Assembly: GCF_000478175.1 (NCBI RefSeq)
Contig: NZ_KI515777.1
Location: 1 to 64,000, forward strand
Direction of reading: 5' to 3'
Length of the DNA: 64,000 nt
Source of the DNA: Corynebacterium sp. KPL1814
Lineage (GTDB): Bacteria > Actinomycetota > Actinomycetes > Mycobacteriales > Mycobacteriaceae
The position numbers and the translations under genes are program-made. Below the pieces are notes generated by a model, which was not told the origin of the DNA, did not search any database, and saw nothing but the letters and a program-made list of their open reading frames with translations. Below are positions 19,923-29,057 of this stretch, one piece after another; the first letter of the stretch is position 1, and each line of letters begins with the position of its first letter.

Positions 19923-21068
19923 GTGAATTTGCGCATTGGAAACTATGACCTCTCCTCCCCCGTCATCCTCGCCCCCATGGCGGGGGTAACCAACGTCGCC
20001 TTCCGCACGTTGTGCCGGGAACAGGAGCTGGCCCGCACCGGAACGGTGTCGGGCTTGTATGTCTGCGAGATGGTCACCGCGCGCGCCCTAGTGGAGCGCA
20101 ACGAGAAAACCATGCACATGACCACCTTTGCCCCGGAGGAAGATCCGCGTTCCCTGCAGATTTATACGGTGGATCCGGAATACACCTATAAAGCAGCCAA
20201 GATCATCGTGGATGAGAATGTGGCTGACCACATCGACATGAACTTTGGCTGCCCCGTTCCCAAGGTAACCAGGCGTGGCGGCGGCTCTGCCCTGCCTTAT
20301 AAGCGCCGCCTCTTTGGCAATATCGTCTCCGCCGCCGTCAAGGCCACCGAGGGCACGAATATCCCCGTCACGGTGAAGATGCGCGTGGGCATTGATGACG
20401 AGCACCATACGCACCTCGACGCCGGGCGCATTGCCGTGGATTCCGGCGCCGCCGCCGTTACCTTGCACGGGCGCACGGCCGCGCAACGTTATTCCGGCGA
20501 TGCTAGGTGGGATGAGATCGCCCGGCTCAAGGAGCACCTCGCGGACACCGGCGTTCCGGTGCTGGGCAATGGCGATATTTTCCGCGCCGATGACGCCCGC
20601 CGCATGATGGAGGCCACCGGCTGTGATGGCGTGCAGGTGGGCCGCGGCTGCCTGGGCCGGCCGTGGCTTTTCGCGGAGCTGGGCGCCGCCCTGCGCGGCG
20701 AGTCGATCCCCGCCGAGCCCACCTTGGGCGAAGTCACCCAGGTTATTCTTCGCCACGCGGAACTGCTCGCGCAGCATGAGGGCGAGGACCACGCATCCAG
20801 GGACATCCGCAAGCACATTGGCTGGTACCTGCGTGGCTTCCCCGTCGGCGGGCAGGTGCGCGCCGGCTTGGCCAAGGTGGATTCCTTAGAGAGCCTGCGC
20901 AAATTGCTGGCTCCCTGGGCGGATTCTGATGCTTTGGCTGCCGATGCCGATGGTGCGCGCGGGCGCCAGGGCTCGCCCTCCAAGGTCGCGCTTCCCGATG
21001 GCTGGCTCGATGACCCCGAGGATGAATTCGTTCCGGTCGGCGCTGATATTTATAACTCCGGCGGCTAA
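19923..21068 (+). CDS. dusB: tRNA-dihydrouridine synthase
   Basis: Dus enzymes reduce specific uridines of tRNA with FMN and NADPH. The 381-residue product begins with the FMN-binding APMAGVTNVAFR. It carries the catalytic-cysteine motif MNFGCPVPKVTRRGGGSAL, the phosphate loop GNGDIF and VQVGRGCLGRPW. The start is GTG 19923. The C-terminal 60 residues are acidic and variable. It is divergent from the CoA-transferase gene and lies 58 bp ahead of phoU. Confidence 0.93.
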   Translation: MNLRIGNYDLSSPVILAPMAGVTNVAFRTLCREQELARTGTVSGLYVCEMVTARALVERNEKTMHMTTFAPEEDPRSLQIYTVDPEYTYKAAKIIVDENVADHIDMNFGCPVPKVTRRGGGSALPYKRRLFGNIVSAAVKATEGTNIPVTVKMRVGIDDEHHTHLDAGRIAVDSGAAAVTLHGRTAAQRYSGDARWDEIARLKEHLADTGVPVLGNGDIFRADDARRMMEATGCDGVQVGRGCLGRPWLFAELGAALRGESIPAEPTLGEVTQVILRHAELLAQHEGEDHASRDIRKHIGWYLRGFPVGGQVRAGLAKVDSLESLRKLLAPWADSDALAADADGARGRQGSPSKVALPDGWLDDPEDEFVPVGADIYNSGG

Positions 21069-21126
21069 ACCCACACTGGTGTGACTCAGCAAGCATTTGC
21101 GCGGTTTGTGAGCTATCATTTCCTGC

Positions 21127-21855
21127 ATGCGTACTGCCTACCGTGAACATCTGGACAACTTCTCGCACGATCTCATCGTCATGTGCGATACCGTCCGCAC
21201 CATCATGGATCAGGCCTCCCAGGCGCTGCTCGATTGCGCCCTGGAACCCGCGGAGGAAGCGCTTAGCCTCACCGAGGAACTCGATGAGATTCGCTCCCGC
21301 TGCTCCGAACGCGCGGTAAAGCTTCTGGCTCTAGAAAATCCCATGGCCCAGGATCTGCGCCAGGTGGTCTCTTCCATCTACATCGTTGAGGATCTTTTCC
21401 GCATGGGCCAACTAGCCCAGCACATTGCCGATGCCGCGCGCCGCCGCCACCCTGAGGCCGTCGTGCCCGCTGAATACCTCGGATTCATGGAAGAGATGTT
21501 CCGCCTGACCCAGGAAATGGGTTCGGTGGTGCACGATATTTTGGTCACCCCTGATGCCGAGCTCTCCGTCAACCTGCGTTCCGATGATGATGCGGTGGAC
21601 GATATTAACCACCACCTGCTGCGCATCCTCACCCAGCGCGACTGGGAAGGAACAGTGCGCCAGGCCGTAGAGACGGCGCAGATTACCCGCTACTACGAGC
21701 GCTACGCGGACCACTGCGTCTCCGTGGCTGGGCGCATCATTTACTTTGCCACCGGCCTATTGCCAGAAGAGTTTGAAAGAAAGCTCCAAGAGGACCAAAA
21801 GGACGCCGAGTTCGAGGCCCGCATGAGCGAATTAGAGCGCCAATTCCGCCGCTAA
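21127..21855 (+). CDS. phoU: Phosphate transport regulator PhoU
   Basis: PhoU is a dimeric, metal-binding helical protein that links the Pst transporter to the phosphate-sensing kinase. The 242-residue product has the two PhoU repeats, each with an E/D-rich bundle: DELDEIRSRC with DLFRMGQLAQHIADAA in the first, and YERYADHCVSVAGRI in the second. A -10 element TATCAT (21114-21119) lies 7 bases before the ATG, suggesting a leaderless mRNA. It converges on pstB, with one shared bidirectional terminator between them. Confidence 0.94.
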   Translation: MRTAYREHLDNFSHDLIVMCDTVRTIMDQASQALLDCALEPAEEALSLTEELDEIRSRCSERAVKLLALENPMAQDLRQVVSSIYIVEDLFRMGQLAQHIADAARRRHPEAVVPAEYLGFMEEMFRLTQEMGSVVHDILVTPDAELSVNLRSDDDAVDDINHHLLRILTQRDWEGTVRQAVETAQITRYYERYADHCVSVAGRIIYFATGLLPEEFERKLQEDQKDAEFEARMSELERQFRR

Positions 21856-21877
21856 TAAACGCTAATAAAACTGCCAC

Positions 21878-21916
21878 AAGGGCGGTACCTTCCTGCGCTG
21901 GAGGTACCGCCCTTTT
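21878..21916. terminator. Bidirectional terminator between phoU and pstB
   Basis: AAGGGCGGTACC and GGTACCGCCCTT form a 12-bp stem followed by TT on the plus strand, with AA-rich sequence on the other side. It serves the convergent phoU and pst transcripts. Confidence 0.8.
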
Positions 21917-21936
21917 CGGACAATCAGAGTCTACCT

Positions 21937-22710
21937 TTAGCCGAAGCGGCCAGAGATGTAGTCTTCGGTTTCCTTCTGGGAAGGGTTCTCAAAGATTCGG
22001 GTGGTTTCATCGAACTCCACCAGGTGTCCCGGCTTGCCGGTAGCTTCTAGGGAGAAGAAGCCGGTCTTATCGGACACGCGGGCGGCCTGCTGCATGTTGT
22101 GGGTCACGATGACGATCGTGAAGTTTTCCTTCAGCTCGTGGATAAGATCCTCCACGGCCAAGGTGGAAATCGGGTCCAGAGCAGAGCAGGGCTCGTCCAT
22201 CAGCAGCACTTCTGGTTCCACGGCAATCGCGCGGGCGATGCACAGGCGCTGCTGCTGACCGCCGGAGAGGCCGCCGCCCGGCTTATCCAGGCGGTCCTTG
22301 ACCTCGTCCCAGAGGTTAGCGCCGCGCAGGGACTGTTCGGCTACTTCCTTGAGCTTCTTCTTATTCTTTTCACCAGACAGCTTCAGGCCAGCAACCACGT
22401 TGTCCTCGATGGACATGGTGGGAAATGGGTTAGCCTTCTGGAATACCATGCCGATGGTATTGCGCACGGAAACTGGGTCGACCTTGGGCCCGTAGATATT
22501 GGTGCCATCGAGCAGGATCTCGCCCTTGACGGATGCACCAGGGATGACCTCGTGCATGCGGTTCAAGGTGCGCAGCACGGTGGACTTACCGCAGCCGGAC
22601 GGGCCGATGAAGGCGGTCACGGCCTGTGCCGGGATCTGCATATTTACGTTCTGTACGGCGTGAAAATCGCCGTAGAAAATATCGACGTCATTGAGCTCGA
22701 GCTTAGACAT
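21937..22710 (-). CDS. pstB: Phosphate ABC transporter ATP-binding protein
   Basis: PstB powers high-affinity phosphate import. The 257-residue protein has Walker A GPSGCGKS, the signature LSGGQQQRL, Walker [14 protein letters not shown] and the switch VTHNMQQA. It is the last gene of the minus-strand pstSCAB operon, 51 bp after pstA. Its length is standard. Confidence 0.97.
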   Translation of the reverse strand: MSKLELNDVDIFYGDFHAVQNVNMQIPAQAVTAFIGPSGCGKSTVLRTLNRMHEVIPGASVKGEILLDGTNIYGPKVDPVSVRNTIGMVFQKANPFPTMSIEDNVVAGLKLSGEKNKKKLKEVAEQSLRGANLWDEVKDRLDKPGGGLSGGQQQRLCIARAIAVEPEVLLMDEPCSALDPISTLAVEDLIHELKENFTIVIVTHNMQQAARVSDKTGFFSLEATGKPGHLVEFDETTRIFENPSQKETEDYISGRFG

Positions 22711-22761
22711 TGTGGAGGTTTCTCCTCTTGAGGGGTGTAAAAGTGGCGGAATCGTGTGCGG

Positions 22762-23676
22762 CTATTTCTTGACCGAGAACTTCGCGGAAATTACTCGCGC
22801 CGCAATATTGAGGATGGCGATGAGGATAACCAGCGTCAGCGCTGCGCCCCACAGCTTATCCAGCACGGCAGGCTGCGCGCCCGCCTTGTACATATCAAGC
22901 ATCATCAGCGGCAGTGAGGACTGCGAGCCCTTAAACGCATCCCAGTTGATGACCGAGGAGGAACCAACCAAGACCAGCACTGGCGAGGATTCACCCATCA
23001 CGCGAGCAATGGCCAGCATGATGCCGGTCACGATGCCGGACAGGGCTGTCGGCAGCACGATGCGTGCAATGGTCTTCCACTTGGGCACGCCGAGGGCATA
23101 GGAGGCCTCGCGAAGGTCCATGGGAACCACGCGCAGCATCTCTTCGGTATTGCGCACCACGATGGGGATCATCAATAGGACCAAGGACAGGGCGACGGCA
23201 AAGCCGGAACGTCCAAAGCCGAAGAGCGTGATCCACATGGCGAAGATGAATAGCGCGGCCACGATGGAGGGCACGCCGGACAGGATGTCCACCATGAACG
23301 TGGTGATGCGGCCGAGCCAGCCACCCTTAGAGTATTCCACCAAGTAGATGGCGGTGAAGATACCGATCGGGATGGAGAGGATGGAAGCCAGGGCGGTTTG
23401 CACGAAGGTACCGACGATGGCGTGGGCGGCACCGCCGCCTTCGGCGCTATTCATCACGCCACGCTGGGACAGCGTCCACCAGTCAGCGGAGAAAATCACG
23501 CCGCTACCGCGAGCAATGAGCTCCCACAGCACCCAGATCAGAGGGACCATCGCCAAAGCCATAGCGCCCCATACAACGACGGTGGCAATGCTATTAGCCG
23601 CCTTGCGGGAACCGGAGATGTCCAGGAAGGTTGCCCCACCAGCGGAGGCGGGCTTGTTATTTGTCGTAGTAGTCAT
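22762..23676 (-). CDS. pstA: Phosphate ABC transporter permease PstA
   Basis: A 304-residue inner-membrane permease with about six membrane helices. The EAA loop region EASYALGVPKWKTIARIVLP contacts PstB. It follows pstC by 12 bp and pairs with it to form the phosphate channel. Confidence 0.95.
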   Translation of the reverse strand: MTTTTNNKPASAGGATFLDISGSRKAANSIATVVVWGAMALAMVPLIWVLWELIARGSGVIFSADWWTLSQRGVMNSAEGGGAAHAIVGTFVQTALASILSIPIGIFTAIYLVEYSKGGWLGRITTFMVDILSGVPSIVAALFIFAMWITLFGFGRSGFAVALSLVLLMIPIVVRNTEEMLRVVPMDLREASYALGVPKWKTIARIVLPTALSGIVTGIMLAIARVMGESSPVLVLVGSSSVINWDAFKGSQSSLPLMMLDMYKAGAQPAVLDKLWGAALTLVILIAILNIAARVISAKFSVKK

Positions 23677-23688
23677 TGTTGTCCTTCC

Positions 23689-24741
23689 TTACTTGCTCTT
23701 CACGATGGCGCGGGCAATGGCGTTGACGACAAACGTCAGCAAGAACAGCATCAAACCGGCGGCGATATAGGCACCGGCGCGCGTCTCGTTACCGAACTCG
23801 GCGGCCGCGAGGGCGATGGCCGTGGCGAAAGTGGTACCGCCATCGAAAAGCGAGAAGCGGAAGTCCACCAGGGGCGAGACCACCATGTACAGCGCCATGG
23901 TCTCACCCAGAGCGCGGCCCAAGCCCAGCATGGAGCCGGCGACGTAGCCGGACATGCCGAAGGGCAGGACGGTCATGCGGATGACTTCCCAGCGCGTAGC
24001 GCCCAGTGCCAAGGCGGACTCGATCTGGCCCGGAGGCGTTTGCACGAAGACCTCGCGGGCGGTGGCGGCGATAATCGGCAAAATCATCACGGCGAGCACG
24101 ATGCCACCGGTGAAGAGGTTGCGGCCGGTAGCAAAGGCGGGCGAATTATCGTAATGAGTAAACAGGAAGAACCCACCGGCCCAGGACTCCATCCAGGTGT
24201 AGAAACTGGACAGGGCTGGGCCAAGGACCTGCCAACCCCACAGGCCGTAGACGATGGACGGCACTGCGGCCAGCATGTCCACCAAGAAACCCAGTGGCTT
24301 AACCAAGCGGGCCGGGGCGTAGTTGGACAAGAAGATGGCAATCGCAAGCGCGACTGGCATGGCCAGAATCAGCGCGAATACCGAGATGAGGACGGTGGTG
24401 CCGAACATGGTCGGGATACCGAACTTCATCGCAGAAGTATCGGTGGTCTCCCAGCGTTCACCGTGGGTGAAAAAGCCCAGTAGGCCATTCTCGTTCACGC
24501 TGAGCGCGGGGACGGCACGCCAGATGAGGAAGGCGGCAATCGCCGCGATCATCACGGTAATCAGCGTGGCAGAGGCCGTGGAGAGGAATTCGAAAATGCG
24601 GTCACCGGGGCGCTTGACGGAGCTACCGGAGCTGGAGGTAGCCAAGTCAGTCTCATTATCGCCACGGGTATGAGGCTGTTCGGCGCCAGAGACGGGAAGG
24701 GCCTCCGAGGTCGATGCCTGGGTGAGATTATTGTCTGCCAT
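23689..24741 (-). CDS. pstC: Phosphate ABC transporter permease PstC
   Basis: A 350-residue membrane permease. The N-terminal 50 residues are hydrophilic (GDNETDLATSSSGSSVKRPG), then about six to seven helices follow. The EAA-type loop ALALGATRWEVIRMTVLP is clear. It lies between pstS and pstA in the operon. Confidence 0.95.
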   Translation of the reverse strand: MADNNLTQASTSEALPVSGAEQPHTRGDNETDLATSSSGSSVKRPGDRIFEFLSTASATLITVMIAAIAAFLIWRAVPALSVNENGLLGFFTHGERWETTDTSAMKFGIPTMFGTTVLISVFALILAMPVALAIAIFLSNYAPARLVKPLGFLVDMLAAVPSIVYGLWGWQVLGPALSSFYTWMESWAGGFFLFTHYDNSPAFATGRNLFTGGIVLAVMILPIIAATAREVFVQTPPGQIESALALGATRWEVIRMTVLPFGMSGYVAGSMLGLGRALGETMALYMVVSPLVDFRFSLFDGGTTFATAIALAAAEFGNETRAGAYIAAGLMLFLLTFVVNAIARAIVKSK

Positions 24742-24876
24742 GAGACGTATTAATCCTTATTTGAAGTGGAACAAAGGGACATGCGATGTACATGCCTGCG
24801 CCCCCAAAGCGCGTCTCGAGGGCGGCAGTGGGGGCGGGCGGAATGTGATTTCGCGAGGTAAAGCGGGGTTTACGCG

Positions 24877-25983
24877 TTACTGCAGTGCGTCAACAGCGCT
24901 CTTCAGGCGGTCAAGGTGGTCACCCTTAACTGGGATGAAGCCCTGCTCTGCCAACTGGTCATCCTGGTGATCCAGAACGTCGTTGAAGAAGGTCTTGACC
25001 AATTCAGCGGTCTCGTCATCGTAGCCAGCGGAGCAGACGATGTTGTAGGTGGTCAGGATGAGCGGGTATGCACCCTCAACATCGGAAGCGAAGAGAGCCT
25101 TGGAGTCAACGACCATGTCGTTCTCAGAAGCGGTGTCCTTGAACTCCAGGTTCTCCAGTGCCTTGTTGACGGTGTCGTCATTCAGCTCAACCGGGCCGTT
25201 GCCAAAGTCGATCTTGGCCTTCTTGACGCCGTCAGCTTCCTTCTGGTCAGCGAAGCCGGCCTCAACGTAGGTGATAGCACCCTCGATGTTTGCTACCTGG
25301 TCAGCAACGCCGGAGGAACCGTTTGCGCCCTCACCTACAGCGTCAGGGAACTGCTTGCCTTCGCCGTCCCAGTTACCGGTGGAGGCGTTCAGGAACTTCT
25401 GGAAGTTATCGGAGGTACCGGACTCGTCAGAGCGGAAGATGACGTGGATGTCGGTGTCCGGCAGGTCTGCGCCCTCGTTATCAGCGGCGATGGCCTCGTC
25501 GTTCCACTTCTTGATCTCGCCCTTGAAGATCTTGGCAATGGTATCGGTGGAGAGGTTGATCTCTTGGTCACCCAGGTTATAAGCAATGGCAACCGGGCCG
25601 ATGGTGGAAGGCAGGTGCCATGCGTCGTTGCCATCGCAACGCTCCTTGGCGGCCTCAATCTGGCCGTCGTCTTCCTTCAACGGGGAGTCAGAACCAGCGA
25701 AGTCTGCCTGGCCGTTGATGAAAGCCTCAACACCCTTACCGGAACCGGAAGCGGTGTAGGACAGGTTTGCGTCTGGGTTGTCCTCTGCGAAGGCGGTGCC
25801 GAAGTAGGACATTGCGTTCTGCTGGGAGGATGCGCCCTCACCAACAAGCTCGCCAGCGACGCCGCTGCCGTCGGAGGAACCCGAGGAGTCAGAGGAGGTG
25901 TCCTCAGAACAAGCTACGAGAGCGGTAGAGGTAGCGACCACGAGGCCGAAGATAGCGGCAGAGCGCTTGAAGTTGCGAATCAC
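24877..25983 (-). CDS. pstS: Phosphate-binding lipoprotein PstS
   Basis: PstS captures phosphate outside the membrane for PstCAB. The 368-residue precursor has a signal peptide with lipobox LVAC (Cys25), then a Ser/Gly/Asp-rich linker. Binding motifs include GEGASSQQNAM, SGSGKGVEAFI, FAGSDSPL and RSDESGTSDNFQKFL. It heads the pst operon; a PHO-box-like repeat lies upstream at 26157-26178. A 135-bp gap with no clear terminator separates it from pstC, consistent with higher expression of the first gene. Confidence 0.96.
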   Translation of the reverse strand: MIRNFKRSAAIFGLVVATSTALVACSEDTSSDSSGSSDGSGVAGELVGEGASSQQNAMSYFGTAFAEDNPDANLSYTASGSGKGVEAFINGQADFAGSDSPLKEDDGQIEAAKERCDGNDAWHLPSTIGPVAIAYNLGDQEINLSTDTIAKIFKGEIKKWNDEAIAADNEGADLPDTDIHVIFRSDESGTSDNFQKFLNASTGNWDGEGKQFPDAVGEGANGSSGVADQVANIEGAITYVEAGFADQKEADGVKKAKIDFGNGPVELNDDTVNKALENLEFKDTASENDMVVDSKALFASDVEGAYPLILTTYNIVCSAGYDDETAELVKTFFNDVLDHQDDQLAEQGFIPVKGDHLDRLKSAVDALQ

Positions 25984-26156
25984 GGGAAAACCCTTTCCGG
26001 TGCAGATCAGAGATTGATTGTCCGAGGAAACCGCATCCCCATAAAAAAGGGGAACTTACATCCCACGTCCGCTCTTCGGAAGCGGGGTGCAGGTGCGCAG
26101 GTGCGGCTTTCTCACAATCAGTAAAGCTAACCGGAGGAATTAACCAGCAGGGTGCC

Positions 26157-26178
26157 GTGAGGTAAACAATTAATGAAC
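26157..26178 (-). promoter_or_regulatory. Candidate PHO box upstream of pstS
   Basis: On the minus strand GTTCATTAATT is followed directly by GTTTACCTCAC, two 11-base direct repeats. The spacing and GTT(C/T)A core match actinobacterial PhoR/PhoP sites. The location, about 175 bp ahead of pstS, suits phosphate-starvation activation by the PhoS-PhoR pair at 57.8-60.0 kb. Confidence 0.5.
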
Positions 26179-26209
26179 AAGCTAGAAAGTTGACATGACC
26201 TTAATCACA

Positions 26210-27112
26210 CTAGCCCCAGACGACATGCTCTTCATCAACGGAAAAGCCTAGGCGCTTGTAGGCCTTCAGTGCCGGTTCATTGTCCGCTTCCACGTACAAA
26301 ATAACCCGCTGAGCTCCCTTTTCTACCATGCGGCGCAGGCCAATCTGCAGCAATGGTCCGCCTAATTTTTGGCCGCGGTACGCCTCCGCAAGGCCCACCA
26401 CGTAGACCTCGCCAAAACCGGGATCTTCCTCCTCGTGCCACTTGGTCCAGTGGAAACCGGCCAGGGTCGGGTGCCCCTGCTCTTTCTCGTCCCAGAAGAA
26501 CAAGACATCCCGGGGATCAAACCACTCGGCCTCCATGCCGCGGTGCAGGCGCTCTAAATCCCAGCCGCCTTGCTCTGGGTGCCAAGAAAAGGCCTCGTTA
26601 TTAACGCGCAGCCACTCGCTTTCCACGGTGTCCTTGCCCCACTTGTCCACCGCCTCGCTGTAATTAGCGGCCTGCAGCGGCAGCTCGCCTACGTGCGCCG
26701 CGCTATCTAGATCGCTGCCATCGATGCCCATGACCACAAGGGTGCGGGTGACATTCAAGTCGCGGGATTCAGCCAAGGCTTGAGCCGGTTTGCCATTGCC
26801 ATGTGCCCAGGTCTCGAGATTGGTGGTGGCGTTAGCGGTGGCATCGTAAAGCGCGGTGCCATAGCCCGTGCCGCGATAGTCTGGGGCAATAAAAAGTTCC
26901 GCGGTGGAATCCTCGCGACTCGATGCGCCAATGGGTTCGCCGTCCAGCCAGGCAACCAAGTGCTTATGGTGCAGGCGCTCATCGCGCAGGCCGTTGAGGA
27001 ATTGCTCCGAAAGCGGGGCGATACCATCGGCCTTTTCCGCGTGCGCTGCCAGTTCTTCCAGGCTGCCCGCCAGCTCTGGGGAGGCGGGGAGGTTTTCTTC
27101 GGTGATATTCAT
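26210..27112 (-). CDS. mshD: Mycothiol synthase
   Basis: MshD acetylates Cys-GlcN-Ins with acetyl-CoA, the last step of mycothiol synthesis. The 300-residue protein is a tandem GNAT. The N-terminal half has the loop IAPDYRGTGYGTALYD; the active C-terminal half has GLAEAYRGQKLGGPLLQ and LYVEADNEPALKAYKRLGF. I chose ATG 27112 because a -10 hexamer TATTAT ends 7 bases upstream, fitting a leaderless mRNA. The longer open frame would run into the divergent lipid-binding gene. The pst-mshD order matches other corynebacteria. Confidence 0.93.
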   Translation of the reverse strand: MNITEENLPASPELAGSLEELAAHAEKADGIAPLSEQFLNGLRDERLHHKHLVAWLDGEPIGASSREDSTAELFIAPDYRGTGYGTALYDATANATTNLETWAHGNGKPAQALAESRDLNVTRTLVVMGIDGSDLDSAAHVGELPLQAANYSEAVDKWGKDTVESEWLRVNNEAFSWHPEQGGWDLERLHRGMEAEWFDPRDVLFFWDEKEQGHPTLAGFHWTKWHEEEDPGFGEVYVVGLAEAYRGQKLGGPLLQIGLRRMVEKGAQRVILYVEADNEPALKAYKRLGFSVDEEHVVWG

Positions 27113-27145
27113 GGTGTCCATAATACGTAGGCTAAATTTGAAGGC

Positions 27146-27970
27146 GTGAGTGTAGTCAAAGTCGACCGGCGCATTGTCCACGTCCTCATCCTGGTGGGCG
27201 TGGTCTTTGCCGCATGGGTGGCCGATGCCTGCGTGGCCATGCATTCTGAGCACAAGATTGCCCAGGAGGTAAAGGAGAACTCGCGGCTGGAAAACTCCCC
27301 CCAGGTGTATATCGGCGGCACCCCGTACCTGTTGGCGGCAGGCTCTAAAGAAATCCCCTACTTGCAGGTCAAGGCGCTCGACGTGGAGGTTCCCAAGCTG
27401 GGCATGGTCAATGCCTCGACCGTGCTGCGCGATATCACCGTTACCCCTGAGCAGGTAGTAAACGGCGATATTGAAGGCGCGCCCGTATCCACATATTCGC
27501 GCGGCATTTCCCTGGACGGCGTGGCGTTAGGGCGCCTTCTGGGCATTACCGATCTCTCCATTGCCAACCCGGATGATATTTCGCCCTCCGGCGGCGTTTC
27601 TGCCGAGGCAGAGCTTACCGGCACCCTGCCCGGCGATAAGGAAAAGTCCACCGCGATGGTCACGCTGCGGCTAGTGGGCCCGGAGTTTCGCATGGAGGTC
27701 TACGGCACCGATGATCCGCGCCTCAAGGAGGCGTTTTCCCTCAACTTCGATACGCGCGAGCTCCCGCTGCCGGCGCAGGCCACGATGGTAAGGCTGCAGG
27801 GCGGAACCCTTTACTTTGAGGTCCAGCGCCGCAATATCAAGGTCCAGATGGCTCAGCTATCCCCGCTGGAAATCGAGGGTTCGGAGCAACGGGCCGTTGA
27901 AGAGGCCGAAAAGAAGGCGGCCGATACCGCCAATAAGGTAGGTCCTGCCCCAGATGAGGACGAATCCTAA
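27146..27970 (+). CDS. LmeA-like lipid-binding protein (DUF2993)
   Basis: The 274-residue protein has an N-terminal membrane anchor or signal (IVHVLILVGVVFAAWVADAC) and a DUF2993 beta-rich domain. Motifs include YLLAAGSKEIPYL, ISLDGVALGRLLGI and SLNFDTRELPLPAQA. The mycobacterial homologue LmeA is a cell-envelope phospholipid-binding protein needed for mannan elongation in lipoglycans; a similar role is inferred. GTG 27146 follows TAAATT by 7 bases, so it appears leaderless. It shares 33 bp with divergent mshD and overlaps the convergent kinase gene by 4 bases. Confidence 0.82.
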   Translation: MSVVKVDRRIVHVLILVGVVFAAWVADACVAMHSEHKIAQEVKENSRLENSPQVYIGGTPYLLAAGSKEIPYLQVKALDVEVPKLGMVNASTVLRDITVTPEQVVNGDIEGAPVSTYSRGISLDGVALGRLLGITDLSIANPDDISPSGGVSAEAELTGTLPGDKEKSTAMVTLRLVGPEFRMEVYGTDDPRLKEAFSLNFDTRELPLPAQATMVRLQGGTLYFEVQRRNIKVQMAQLSPLEIEGSEQRAVEEAEKKAADTANKVGPAPDEDES

Positions 27971-29004
27971 CGAAGGCGAATAAAGTCCCGCAGCACTTCC
28001 TGCACGGAGCGCTGGGCCACCTGCCGCCTGTCTTGCGGCGCGTAGACCTCGATGGCATCGGCCACAGAGGTCAGCGTCACGTGGCGGAAGGTCCCCTCGG
28101 ATTCGCCATCGGCCTGGAAGCGCTGCGGGGAGTGGCAATCGAGTTCGACGCGCTTGGCATCATCAAAGCCTAGGGTCTTCTCCTTCACCAGCCGCTTGAG
28201 CCAGCCGTGCTTATCGGCACCAAAGAGGTGCAGCAGGCCGATGACCCCACGCACGCCACTGAGCTTTTCTAGGCCGAAAAGCGCCAGCCCCTCATCAAAG
28301 GAATTGCGCGGGTTGGTCACCACCGGCAAGGGGCCCAAGAAAGTCCAGGGGTTGGTATTAGACGTAAACAAGAGTGGGAAATCCTTCTTATGAAGCGTCT
28401 GCCCCAAGCGGGATTCCGCGTGCACCGTGATCTGTGGCGGGTTGCGGCGAGCCCGCAACCAAGCCCGAATGGCCACGTTGAGGTAGCGCAGCGGGGTGGC
28501 GGAAAAGCCTTGTTCACGGGCGCGGTCCACGCGCGCGAGGACGTCCGCATCCATGCCAAAACCGGCGTTGACGGCAAACCAGCGTTCGTTCCAGGTGCCC
28601 AGGTAAATGGTGCGGCGCAGATCGCGCTCTAGCATGCGGGCCAAAACGTGGGTGGCCTCGACCGGCGTATTGGGAAAGCCGAGGGCACGGACGAAGACAT
28701 TCGCGGACCCGGTGGGGATGACGGCGAGCGCCGGCACCTCGTGCGGGCTGGGGATATCTTCACCGGCTGGGCCCAGCAGGCCATTGACAATCTCGTTGAC
28801 GGTGCCATCGCCGCCCACGGCAATGATGACATCATAATCATCCCTGGTTATCCCCCGAACGATGTCTTCTGCATGCCCTGGGTAATGGGTGAATTTCACC
28901 AATAGGTGCATGCCTTCTACGGCCCGCAGGGCGGGCACGATCTGGCGAAAGAGCCCGTTGGATTGCGAGGTCGAATTGGGATTGGAAATCATCAGCGCAT
29001 GCAC
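27967..29004 (-). CDS. Diacylglycerol/sphingosine kinase-family lipid kinase
   Basis: A 345-residue DAGK-catalytic-domain protein of the YegS/DgkB type, which phosphorylates diacylglycerol or related lipids with ATP. The nucleotide motif VGGDGTVNEIVNGL and the second glycine-rich block IPTGSANVFVRALG are present, as is the C-terminal beta sandwich. The start is GTG 29004, with TAGACT 8 bases upstream. It ends within 4 bases of the LmeA-like gene's 3' end; both products act on envelope lipids. Confidence 0.88.
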   Translation of the reverse strand: MHALMISNPNSTSQSNGLFRQIVPALRAVEGMHLLVKFTHYPGHAEDIVRGITRDDYDVIIAVGGDGTVNEIVNGLLGPAGEDIPSPHEVPALAVIPTGSANVFVRALGFPNTPVEATHVLARMLERDLRRTIYLGTWNERWFAVNAGFGMDADVLARVDRAREQGFSATPLRYLNVAIRAWLRARRNPPQITVHAESRLGQTLHKKDFPLLFTSNTNPWTFLGPLPVVTNPRNSFDEGLALFGLEKLSGVRGVIGLLHLFGADKHGWLKRLVKEKTLGFDDAKRVELDCHSPQRFQADGESEGTFRHVTLTSVADAIEVYAPQDRRQVAQRSVQEVLRDFIRLR

Positions 29005-29057
29005 AACGGACCAGTCTAGTAGTTAAAGCACCCCCGGCACGACTAGGCTGGACGCCC

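Noticed and set aside
24916..26124. 402-codon plus-strand frame
   Set aside because: Antisense to pstS, with no ribosome binding site or recognisable domain.
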